Origin: Candidatus Terraquivivens tikiterensis
GTDB lineage: Archaea > Thermoproteota > Nitrososphaeria_A > Caldarchaeales > Wolframiiraptoraceae
Assembly (NCBI GenBank): GCA_003056285.1
Contig: NDWU01000017.1
Span: 1 to 38,845 of the forward strand
Length of the DNA stretch: 38,845 nt
Direction of reading: 5' to 3'
Below the pieces are notes generated by a model that worked only from the letters and a program-made list of their open reading frames with translations, did no database searches and was not told the origin of the DNA. Shown here in pieces: positions 31,942 to 38,186 of this stretch (positions are counted from its first letter, which is position 1; each line of letters opens with the position of its first letter). The position numbers and the translations under genes are program-made.

Positions 31942-32313
31942 ATGCAGATGAAGATGACAAAGCTTGAGGAGAGGGCGATAAAGCTTCTGCTGAAGTACGA
32001 GGATAGCGGTATGCTTCAGTCTGAGCTTTGGCATAAGCTCGGTGTTACGAGCAGGGAAGGATCCAGAATAGCTATAAAGCTGGAGAAGAAGGGAATAGTA
32101 AAAAGGGTTAAGGAGTTTGCTAACGACAGGTGGACCAGACGGCTAGTCCCCCTTATAAAACAGCTGAGCATCGCACCAATCAAGGGTGCTCCATGCCCAT
32201 CGTGCGCGTATGAGAGCGTGTGCGGTTTGGAAAGATCGGTATCACCGTGTACATGCGTACGGCTGGAGGAGTGGGTGCTGGGACAAGATACCGGCACCGG
32301 CCCGTCCGGCTAG
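31942..32313 (+). CDS. Winged-helix protein with C-terminal Fe-S cluster motif (Rpc34-like)
   Basis: A 123-residue protein: an N-terminal winged helix (AIKLLLKYEDSGMLQSELWH; TSREGSRIAIKLEKKGIVKR) and a C-terminal cysteine cluster C-x2-C-x5-C-x8-C followed by LEEWV (in CPSCAYESVCGLERSVSPC). This pattern is that of the archaeal orthologue of the RNA polymerase III subunit RPC34/RPC39 described from Crenarchaeota and Thaumarchaeota, where the cysteines hold an iron-sulfur cluster. It lies right after the TFB gene, in keeping with a transcription role. In-frame ATGs at 31948 and 31954-31957 are alternative starts. Whether it binds polymerase here is not known. Confidence 0.8.
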   Translation: MQMKMTKLEERAIKLLLKYEDSGMLQSELWHKLGVTSREGSRIAIKLEKKGIVKRVKEFANDRWTRRLVPLIKQLSIAPIKGAPCPSCAYESVCGLERSVSPCTCVRLEEWVLGQDTGTGPSG

Positions 32314-32541
32314 GCCTTACCATAATTTGGATAGGGATATGCGAGCTCTTGTTTCTATAACGTATTCTTGTACACGAGCGCCGGGCATGCATCATCTCGC
32401 TAAAAGTTTGGGGCAAAGGCTTAACGTTGAGCAATGCTCGAACGCCTACACCCTCACGCCCTTCGGTTAGACCGGCTATAAAGCATGCCTACCTGGTGCT
32501 CTCCTCGTGGAGGAAGGTGTACATAAAGGGAAGGGCTGGTA
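32314..32541. other. Non-coding stretch after the Rpc34-like gene
   Basis: About 230 bases without a supportable gene. An ATG at 32339 opens 43 codons ending at 32470 but has no TATA box, ribosome site or recognisable motif. The last part grades into degraded tnpB sequence. Confidence 0.4.
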
Positions 32542-32549
32542 TGGAAAGG

Positions 32550-32640
32550 ATTCCTTAGGATGTGGGGACATGGGTTCGCTCCGAAAGGAGCCAAGCCCTA
32601 TGAAAAGCCTCCGATGGACCAAAGGAGGATGAGGGCGTGA
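32550..32640 (+). pseudogene. tnpB 3'-end relic
   Basis: Reads GFLRMWGHGFAPKGAKPY then EKPPMDQRRMRA and a TGA stop at 32638-32640. It matches the C-terminus of the TnpB at the right edge (VNMLRMWGGGFAPKA) and the relic at 19604-19664. The frame is lost upstream (TAA at 32524-32526), so only the last 30 or so codons survive. This is debris of an IS200/IS605-type element of the same subfamily as the right-edge copy. Confidence 0.65.
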
Positions 32641-32647
32641 GGTCCAA

Positions 32648-32698
32648 GGGCTAAGCTTGGAATCCATGCTTAGCTCAGAACCCCTCTGCTTCTAGGGT
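32648..32698 (+). repeat. Degraded IS200/IS605 right-end hairpin
   Basis: Arms GGGCTAAGC and GCTTAGCTC (32648-32656, 32668-32676; one G-T pair) around TTGGAATCCAT repeat the hairpin at 19570-19603. It is followed by AGAACCCCTCTGCTTCTAGG, which resembles the first half of a second end hairpin whose other arm is lost. The relic ends a few bases before the promoter-like sequence of rlmE. Confidence 0.5.
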
Positions 32699-32712
32699 GA
32701 ATGGAGCTGGAG

Positions 32713-32720
32713 GGTTAAAA
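32713..32720 (+). promoter_or_regulatory. TATA-like box for rlmE
   Basis: GGTTAAAA, directly downstream of the degraded insertion-sequence end. Initiation near 32742 would leave a leader of about 50 nt to the ATG at 32791. Weak match. Confidence 0.3.
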
Positions 32721-32790
32721 GCCCAATGAACGACCGATGAAAGCCTTAGAAGCAAGAATCCCGTTGGCTTTGGTCGTGGGAGTGTCAAGC

Positions 32791-33390
32791 ATGTTGAGAA
32801 AGCAACTATCCAGAGATCCCTACACCACCCTGGCCAAAAGGCTGGGCATGCTCTCAAGGGCCGCTTTCAAGCTCCAGTATGTTCAAAAGAGGTACGGCTT
32901 TCTAAAACCGGGCGATAGCGTTATAATCTTAGGCTCAGCACCTGGAGGGATGGCCCAGTTAGCCGCCAGGTACGTTGGTCCACATGGGCTCGTCGTCGCC
33001 GTAGACGTCAAGCCCCAGGATTTCAAAATAGCGGACAACGTTATAAGTATAACCGCGGACGTTTTCGACCCGGATATAACAGAGAGGATTAGGAAAGCGC
33101 TTAAAAGCGGTCAGGCCGACAAACTGGTATCCGACTTGTCGCCAAGCCTAACTGGTTTCCGGGAAGTTGATGTGCCGAGGCAGCTGGAGTTGGTCGAGGC
33201 TGCCCTAAAGATTGCGGGCGAGTTGGTTCGTAAAGGCGGCGGCGTTTATCTAAAAATTTTTGAAAGCCCTGAAGCAAAAAGCATCGAGGACAGCTTGCGC
33301 TCGAGCTTTCAAAAGGTCAAGCGTATCGTACCTATGGCTACGAGAAAGCACAGCTCCGAGATATTTCTCTTGGCCTTGGAAAAGAGGTAG
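32791..33390 (+). CDS. rlmE: FtsJ/RlmE-type rRNA 2'-O-methyltransferase
   Basis: SAM-dependent methyltransferase that modifies a ribose in the large-subunit rRNA A-loop. With ATG 32791 the 199-residue protein begins MLRKQLSRDPYTTLAKRLGM, as the family does, and GGGAGTG precedes it; an ATG at 32737 would add 18 unconserved residues. SAM motif I is VIILGSAPGGMAQLAARYVG, and the K-D-K-E catalytic tetrad is visible in SRAAFKL, VSDLSPSLTG, VYLKIFE and KHSSEIFLLAL. It stands alone between an insertion-sequence relic and a convergent trm1. Confidence 0.88.
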   Translation: MLRKQLSRDPYTTLAKRLGMLSRAAFKLQYVQKRYGFLKPGDSVIILGSAPGGMAQLAARYVGPHGLVVAVDVKPQDFKIADNVISITADVFDPDITERIRKALKSGQADKLVSDLSPSLTGFREVDVPRQLELVEAALKIAGELVRKGGGVYLKIFESPEAKSIEDSLRSSFQKVKRIVPMATRKHSSEIFLLALEKR

Positions 33391-33678
33391 CTCCCCTGTG
33401 CCGAACGCGACTATGCCCTTAGCGTCGTGAGCTGGAAACCGAACACTTATTCGTTGGATGAGAGCGAACCAACCCTATACAGGTTCATAGCATAATCCGG
33501 AAAAGAGCACTAGGAAAGTTGCTGGGAACGTAGGCTGTACGGCGTACAAAGCTTCTTAGCCCGTTGAACAAGAAGAGGGTTCGGTTCCAGGATGGGGCAT
33601 CCCTGGTATGCCTGCCGGGAGGGGACGATGCTGGCTTATATGTCAGCAAGCTCCGTCGTCAAGGTAGGAGCCAACGGA
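33391..33678. other. Intergenic stretch with hairpins between rlmE and trm1
   Basis: 288 bases between convergent genes. Two possible hairpins are visible: CCAGGATG paired with CATCCCTGG around 33587-33606, and TGCTGGC with GTCAGCA around 33629-33648, the latter enclosed by GACGA and TCGTC. I found no tRNA T-arm and no C/D boxes. It may contain a small structured RNA or only 3'-end signals of the two genes. Confidence 0.3.
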
Positions 33679-34875
33679 TTATGGTCGTGGGTAGCTCGCA
33701 GATACGAGCTCTGAAAATACTTGCTCGACAACCTTACGAGGAGCATCGGTCTTAAAGCCCTGGCCGTCAAAGTGGGTTAGTGATGCTCTGAAACCCATCG
33801 AACGGAGCTTCTCTACTACTCTGATGGGTTTCGGTACAGTCGACCTAAGCCTCCTGCCCATTTCGTCAACCCTGTAGTAGAAGGGTACATGCTGCACCTC
33901 CTCTGAAATCTTCCTTAACAAACCGTAGGCTTCCTTCATGTCGGTCTCGTATGCCCTTCCCATCGCTCTCAAAACAAAATCCCTGGATGCTAGCTCTCCC
34001 AGCCATAGGGGGCCGAATGCATGCGGGATGGACCTGCATACATTGCATACCGTAAAGGGCTCTGTATAGCTTGACCATTGGACGCTGCCGCACGATTCGC
34101 AGTGAAACATCCACCCCACGTTCTTTAGCGAATCCTTAGCCAAAGTTTTGCTGTATCTTACGCTCACGAAGGTTCTAACGTAGTGCCTCCTGTAGAAGGT
34201 CAGTAACGGTGAAACGCCCATTCCAACCCTCGCAGCCGTTCTGGCCACGAAGCCCACTAGAATCCTTGCCGCCGTCTCCTTCGAGTACGGCGACGCGTAG
34301 GGCACCGCATCGTATTTCCTGATGCAGGATTGGGGATTCCTTCCGCAAAGGGGCGCTAGGTCAGTTGCCGTAACGCCTATCAGACCTCCGCTCCGGCACG
34401 CACGTATCGCGTTTTCAAGGAACGGAGCGGGCGAGCCGGCAGGGTCCACGTCGACGTAGTCAAACCTGAGCTTATGGGTAGAATGGGCCGCAAGTAGCGC
34501 GTTCGCATCCATGTTGTAAACCTCGACGATGTCCGTCAAGCCGGCCATGTCTACATTCTCTTTTATAAGTGAATAGGCAAACTTGTTTATGTCGTTCAGA
34601 ACGAGCCTCGATACGACGTTGGTCTCGACTGCAAGCCTTATGCCCCTGACGCCACAACCGGCTAATGGTTCGCAGGCCCGTACAGCCCTTCCTTGAAAAT
34701 AAGTTCCTACGGCAAGAACCGCCATGTCGCGCGACAGCTTAGAATGTGGGTTGAAGAAAACGGGCATGCCGCTCGGCGATAAAGCCTTTTCCCAACCTTC
34801 TGGAAGGGCTGGGGCTAAGAACTTAACCCTTCCTTCCACGTAAACCTTCGTCGGGAATTCTGGCACCCCCCTCAC
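33679..34875 (-). CDS. trm1: tRNA (guanine26-N2)-dimethyltransferase Trm1
   Basis: Makes N2,N2-dimethylguanosine at position 26 of tRNAs using SAM. The 398-residue protein has the Rossmann motif PLAGCGVRGIRLA near residue 70, the catalytic loop DVDPAGSPAPFLENA and TATDLAPLCG, and a four-cysteine zinc site (CESCGSVQW and CNVC) before the C-terminal domain (YYRVDEMGRRLRSTVPKPI). Length is normal for archaea. The start overlaps the THEP1-type gene by four bases, so it is the last gene of the nop5 operon. Confidence 0.93.
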   Translation of the reverse strand: MRGVPEFPTKVYVEGRVKFLAPALPEGWEKALSPSGMPVFFNPHSKLSRDMAVLAVGTYFQGRAVRACEPLAGCGVRGIRLAVETNVVSRLVLNDINKFAYSLIKENVDMAGLTDIVEVYNMDANALLAAHSTHKLRFDYVDVDPAGSPAPFLENAIRACRSGGLIGVTATDLAPLCGRNPQSCIRKYDAVPYASPYSKETAARILVGFVARTAARVGMGVSPLLTFYRRHYVRTFVSVRYSKTLAKDSLKNVGWMFHCESCGSVQWSSYTEPFTVCNVCRSIPHAFGPLWLGELASRDFVLRAMGRAYETDMKEAYGLLRKISEEVQHVPFYYRVDEMGRRLRSTVPKPIRVVEKLRSMGFRASLTHFDGQGFKTDAPRKVVEQVFSELVSASYPRP

Positions 34876-35432
34876 CCAACCCGCGCATCCCCCTTCAACA
34901 TGCTCTTAATCCGCTCTGCCAGCTCTAGGGGCAGCCTGTCCCTATTCTCGGGCGTTACCACGATGAGCTTCCCCCCTACGACCCGCCTTATCTCCTCGAG
35001 CAGCTCATCGCTTGCCCTATAGTGGATCGTGAGCACCACCGGCTTATCCGTCGCTAAAAGCTTCTCTACGGCTTCTTTAAACCTACGGCTTTTCAACTCC
35101 ATTGGCCCTACCTCGTCCACGACCACAACGTCGGACATGCTGGCCGATTCTATCGCCCTAACGCCAACCTCTTCCAGGTCCTTAAGGTTGACCAGGTACT
35201 TGCCTACCCTCGGACCTGATCCGTGCCCTACCCGAGCTAACGTGCCAGCTACCCCGGAGGCTACGTCCACCACCTCAAACCCTACCCTGCTTCCCGAAGA
35301 CCTAACCTCCCTCGTGTACATGCCGCCGACGCTGAAGCCCATGCGCTTTAGGATTTCAACCAGCCTCAAGACCACGGTCGTCTTACCGCTTCCTGGAACG
35401 CCCGTGATAACGAACAACATTTGGCCATCCAT
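34872..35432 (-). CDS. THEP1-type nucleoside-triphosphatase
   Basis: A 186-residue P-loop NTPase. Walker A is GVPGSGKT at residues 11-18, Walker B is VVVDEVGPMELKS near 104-116, and MYTREVRSSGSRVGFEVVDV matches the THEP1 family (archaeal/eukaryotic cancer-related NTPase, adenylate-kinase-like fold). Biochemical members hydrolyse ATP, GTP and other NTPs slowly; the cell role is unresolved. It overlaps trm1 by four bases and lies 10 bases from rnhB, so it belongs to an RNA-maturation operon, which may hint at a role in RNA or nucleotide handling. Confidence 0.9.
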   Translation of the reverse strand: MDGQMLFVITGVPGSGKTTVVLRLVEILKRMGFSVGGMYTREVRSSGSRVGFEVVDVASGVAGTLARVGHGSGPRVGKYLVNLKDLEEVGVRAIESASMSDVVVVDEVGPMELKSRRFKEAVEKLLATDKPVVLTIHYRASDELLEEIRRVVGGKLIVVTPENRDRLPLELAERIKSMLKGDARVG

Positions 35433-35442
35433 GCCTTCAGCC

Positions 35443-36078
35443 TTACTTGCGATTTAGTAACCTATCAACAGTCCTCCATCCCTTCCTTATACAAGGAGGG
35501 GCTTCACCTTTGTCCCTTAGGTACCTGCTTATGAACTCGACCGTCCTCTTATCCGACGGGTATCCTGAGCCAAAGTCCCCATAAACCTTGGACAGATCAG
35601 CAACGATGCAATCCCTCTTTACCTTAGCGATGATCGAGGCGGCTGCCACAACCTCATAACGCGAGTCGGCCTTATGCTCGCATACGATACGGGGAGAATA
35701 GTCCAGCATCGCCAGAATCCTTTTTGCGTACCTGATGGGCTTAACATCCGGGGAATCTATGTAGACGACGTCTGGTCTAAGATTTTTTATGATCTCTGAT
35801 ACAGCATTCGCCTCTAGCACGTTTATGCTCGGCCCAGACATCCTTCTCAAATACCTATCAACCTCGGCGGCATCCACGACGACGCCGTATGTTTTAACGT
35901 CCAAGCTTAGGATCTTTTGGGATAGCACCTCCCTAGCCTTTCTGCTCAAGGTTTTCGAGTCCCTGACGCCCATCGCCTTCAGGAGGGGAACGTCTTTCTC
36001 ATGGACCAAGATGCCAAAAACCACCAAGGGTCCGATTACTGAGCCCCTACCGGCCTCGTCTATACCGCAGACCTTCAT
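35443..36078 (-). CDS. rnhB: Ribonuclease HII
   Basis: Cuts RNA in RNA-DNA hybrids and removes single ribonucleotides from DNA. The 211-residue protein has the catalytic opening CGIDEAGRGSVIGPLV (D7, E8), the central aspartate in VVYIDSPDVKP and the late acidic residue in CEHKADSRYEVVAAASIIAK. The C-terminal helices (FGSGYPSDKRTVEFISRYL) complete the archaeal type 2 enzyme. Its start overlaps the fibrillarin stop by four bases. Confidence 0.95.
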   Translation of the reverse strand: MKVCGIDEAGRGSVIGPLVVFGILVHEKDVPLLKAMGVRDSKTLSRKAREVLSQKILSLDVKTYGVVVDAAEVDRYLRRMSGPSINVLEANAVSEIIKNLRPDVVYIDSPDVKPIRYAKRILAMLDYSPRIVCEHKADSRYEVVAAASIIAKVKRDCIVADLSKVYGDFGSGYPSDKRTVEFISRYLRDKGEAPPCIRKGWRTVDRLLNRK

Positions 36079-36785
36079 CTCCCTTTTTGCTTTTTTGGCG
36101 AGTATCTTGCCAGAACCATGATATGATCCTGCTCGTACTTTCCCAGGTCGACCTTATCGAGTACCACGAAGTCGTTGCTTTCTAGCACGGAAACCTCCTG
36201 CTTGTAAACCTTGCTGGGCTCTTCGACGCTGTCGATGCTCCTTGCCTTTATGGCTATCATGGCCAACCCTTCATCCTTCAGCATAAGCCTGGCGTTCTCG
36301 ACGAGTATCTTAGCCTGCTCCGGCTGGGCGATGTCGCAGTATATGAGGTCGGCTTGGCCGACGAGGGGTTTGTAACTCATCGGCAGCCTAGCGTCAGCAT
36401 ATATCGCGACGGCGTTCCTCCTCCTGTCGGCTACGTTACGCTTGAACTGGGCCAAAGCCATCGGCGCAAAGTCAACGCCGTAAAGCATGCCATTTTCGCC
36501 GATGATGTCGGAGACATGGCTCGCCGTCGTCCCGGATGCTATCCCCAAGTAAAGCACCCTACATCCAGGCCTGATGCCTATGTCTTTGATGCCTGATAGG
36601 ATAGCGGCTGCGAGCTTGCTCCTATAGGGAATCCATTCCCTGTACTCCTCGCCGTCTATCCTGAATAACCTCTCGCCGTAGACCCTAAAGCCCCTATCCA
36701 AGTTTCTGGTCGCGAGTAGCCTTTCGTCGCCCGAGTAAACCCAGTACACGCCCTCAAACCTCTCGTGCTTCTCAACGCTTAACAT
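36075..36785 (-). CDS. flpA: Fibrillarin, C/D RNP 2'-O-methyltransferase
   Basis: SAM-dependent methyltransferase of the C/D guide-RNP; with Nop5 and L7Ae it methylates rRNA and tRNA riboses at guide-specified sites. SAM motif I is RVLYLGIASGTTASHVSDII, followed by LYGVDFAPMALAQFKRNVAD and LIYCDIAQPEQAKILVENA; the archaeal short N-terminus lacks the RGG tail. I chose ATG 36785 because GGTGG lies five bases upstream; ATG 36788 and GTG 36794 overlap that site. It follows nop5 by 20 bases, the usual archaeal pairing. Confidence 0.95.
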   Translation of the reverse strand: MLSVEKHERFEGVYWVYSGDERLLATRNLDRGFRVYGERLFRIDGEEYREWIPYRSKLAAAILSGIKDIGIRPGCRVLYLGIASGTTASHVSDIIGENGMLYGVDFAPMALAQFKRNVADRRRNAVAIYADARLPMSYKPLVGQADLIYCDIAQPEQAKILVENARLMLKDEGLAMIAIKARSIDSVEEPSKVYKQEVSVLESNDFVVLDKVDLGKYEQDHIMVLARYSPKKQKGR

Positions 36786-36805
36786 CATAACCACCTACGA
36801 AGGCC

Positions 36806-37996
36806 CTAACCTTTCCGATGTGCCTTTGCCTTTTTTACCCTTTCACGCTTGGGAGGCTCGGCGTACTTCGTTTTTATCTCCCTTACCCTATCCTCCAAGG
36901 CCTTCCTTAGCTCGGCGCTCCTATCCTCGCGGGAGAAGTAGTCTATACGTGCGGCTATGGATATCTTGGCCGCCAGTACCCTTGCTATCTTGCCTCTTTG
37001 CCACTTGGGAGAAGTGTGCACGTATGGGTGCTGGAATATCAGCCCGTGCTTTGGCGCACCCCTGCCAGTTTTTAAGAAGCGAAAAAGTGCTTTTTCGGCA
37101 CCGAGCACCTGTATCGTGCTCGCGGGCATTCTGGCAAGCTTCTCCAGCCCACCTGCCAGCGCCAACAACTTGGACCCGAGGATTGGCCCTGCGATGGCCG
37201 TTAAATTCGGTGCCTCGAGGCTCATCAGCGACCTTATGTAATCTTCCAAATCCTTTCTAAGCTGTATCAACCTCAAGCCTTCCTCGGCGAACCTTCTAAT
37301 GTGCTCTTCGTCCTGTTCCAGCAAGCTTGCGCCCACGGATCTCTCCTTTGCCAAGAGTATTTCCTTCAGCCTCTTGTGGCCTGGGATAACCCTCGATAGT
37401 GTTTCTTCACTCATCCTATCCCTCGATCCTATTTTTGCTACGATTTTTAGATAATCCTCTGGGTCGTCAACCAGGTCGTTCAGCTCAGGAAAATGGATAC
37501 CATACCACTCCCTGCATCCCATGTAGGTCGAGTTTACTTGCTTCTCGACGTTCTCGTGAGCATGGACTGCCGGTATGATGAGCATGTCCCTTCTGCCTAT
37601 GGCCAACTTGAGGCTGATCGTCAGGACTGCATCGCAAACCACCTTAACCTTCTGCTTGTACTCTTCCCGGCTGCCCACGATTCCGCTCTTTACGAAAAGG
37701 GACTCTAAGTCGATAGGCTCCGGCTCAGCACGCTCAACCGTCACGGGCATGCCCTCCGCCAGCCTGCTAAAGGATTCTAGCGCCTTGGGATCCTCCACGG
37801 CCAGCGAGGAGTAACCTTTCTGCAATAGCTCCTTAACAAACTCTACCGTGTCAGGGGGGAGCACGCCGTTCCGCGCATCCGAGTAAACCCTTGCCGCCTC
37901 GTTCAGGTCGTCGCCGTAGCTACGAAAACCAACTATCCTGTCACCGTCTAAGGCCACTATGCCGAGCGGGCTTATCAGCACGCGTGCCGTAGTCAT
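36806..37996 (-). CDS. nop5: C/D RNP scaffold protein Nop5 (Nop56/58)
   Basis: Scaffold that binds fibrillarin through its N-terminal domain, dimerises through a coiled coil and binds L7Ae-RNA through the C-terminal NOP domain. In the 396-residue protein the order is visible: N-terminal domain, GCREWYGIHFPELNDLV near 180, a charged coiled-coil region, then GGLEKLARMPASTIQVLGAE and GRGAPKHGLIFQHPYV of the NOP domain, and a basic tail (KRERVKKAKAHRKG). It is the first gene of the operon that continues with fibrillarin, rnhB, THEP1 and trm1, and a TATA box lies at 38021-38034. Confidence 0.95.
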   Translation of the reverse strand: MTTARVLISPLGIVALDGDRIVGFRSYGDDLNEAARVYSDARNGVLPPDTVEFVKELLQKGYSSLAVEDPKALESFSRLAEGMPVTVERAEPEPIDLESLFVKSGIVGSREEYKQKVKVVCDAVLTISLKLAIGRRDMLIIPAVHAHENVEKQVNSTYMGCREWYGIHFPELNDLVDDPEDYLKIVAKIGSRDRMSEETLSRVIPGHKRLKEILLAKERSVGASLLEQDEEHIRRFAEEGLRLIQLRKDLEDYIRSLMSLEAPNLTAIAGPILGSKLLALAGGLEKLARMPASTIQVLGAEKALFRFLKTGRGAPKHGLIFQHPYVHTSPKWQRGKIARVLAAKISIAARIDYFSREDRSAELRKALEDRVREIKTKYAEPPKRERVKKAKAHRKG

Positions 37997-38020
37997 CTTA
38001 ATTCAAGATAAGCTATCATG

Positions 38021-38034
38021 CTTAGGATATAGCT
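38021..38034 (-). promoter_or_regulatory. TATA box for the nop5 operon
   Basis: Minus strand AGCTATATCCTAAG, centred about 31 bases before the nop5 ATG at 37996; predicts a leader of about six bases. It lies 10-25 bases downstream of the putative end of the TnpB element. Confidence 0.5.
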
Positions 38035-38048
38035 GTTGTCGTAATCTA

Positions 38049-38103
38049 CCCATGCCTGGAGGCCGTGGGCTTCCGGCGTTCGGCCGTGCTTTGCGCCTCC
38101 AGC
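38049..38103 (-). ncRNA. Putative omega-RNA 3' scaffold / right end of the TnpB element
   Basis: On the minus strand, downstream of tnpB, lies a large hairpin with arms CTGGAGGC and GCCTCCAG (outer ends near 38055-38062 and 38096-38103) and, overlapping it, GGAAGCCCACGGCCTCCAGG then CATGGGTAG (38046-38074), a CCCACG/CATGGG stem. Ends of this form close IS605-like elements and form the 3' scaffold of the TnpB guide RNA. The guide would then start near 38045 and read toward nop5. The exact boundary cannot be fixed without an empty-site comparison. Confidence 0.5.
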
Positions 38104-38145
38104 CACCTCTACTAGTTTTGCAGGCATTTTCTCACCGGGTTCTGA

Positions 38146-38186
38146 GTTAGGTAGAGATACGTGGTAAATCGTTACTTCTACCTAAC
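38146..38186 (-). repeat. Perfect 10-bp inverted repeat at the tnpB 3' end
   Basis: Arms GTTAGGTAGA (38146-38155) and TCTACCTAAC (38177-38186) enclose 21 bases across the tnpB stop codon. In TnpB elements the guide RNA overlaps the 3' end of the gene, so this may be part of the omega-RNA fold. Confidence 0.45.

Noticed and set aside
32339-32470. 43-codon frame after the Rpc34-like gene
   Set aside because: No promoter, ribosome site or recognisable motif; probably chance within decayed sequence.
33564-33755. 63-codon plus-strand frame overlapping the trm1 3' end
   Set aside because: Starts with TTG without a ribosome site and covers the hairpins and antisense trm1; no family features.
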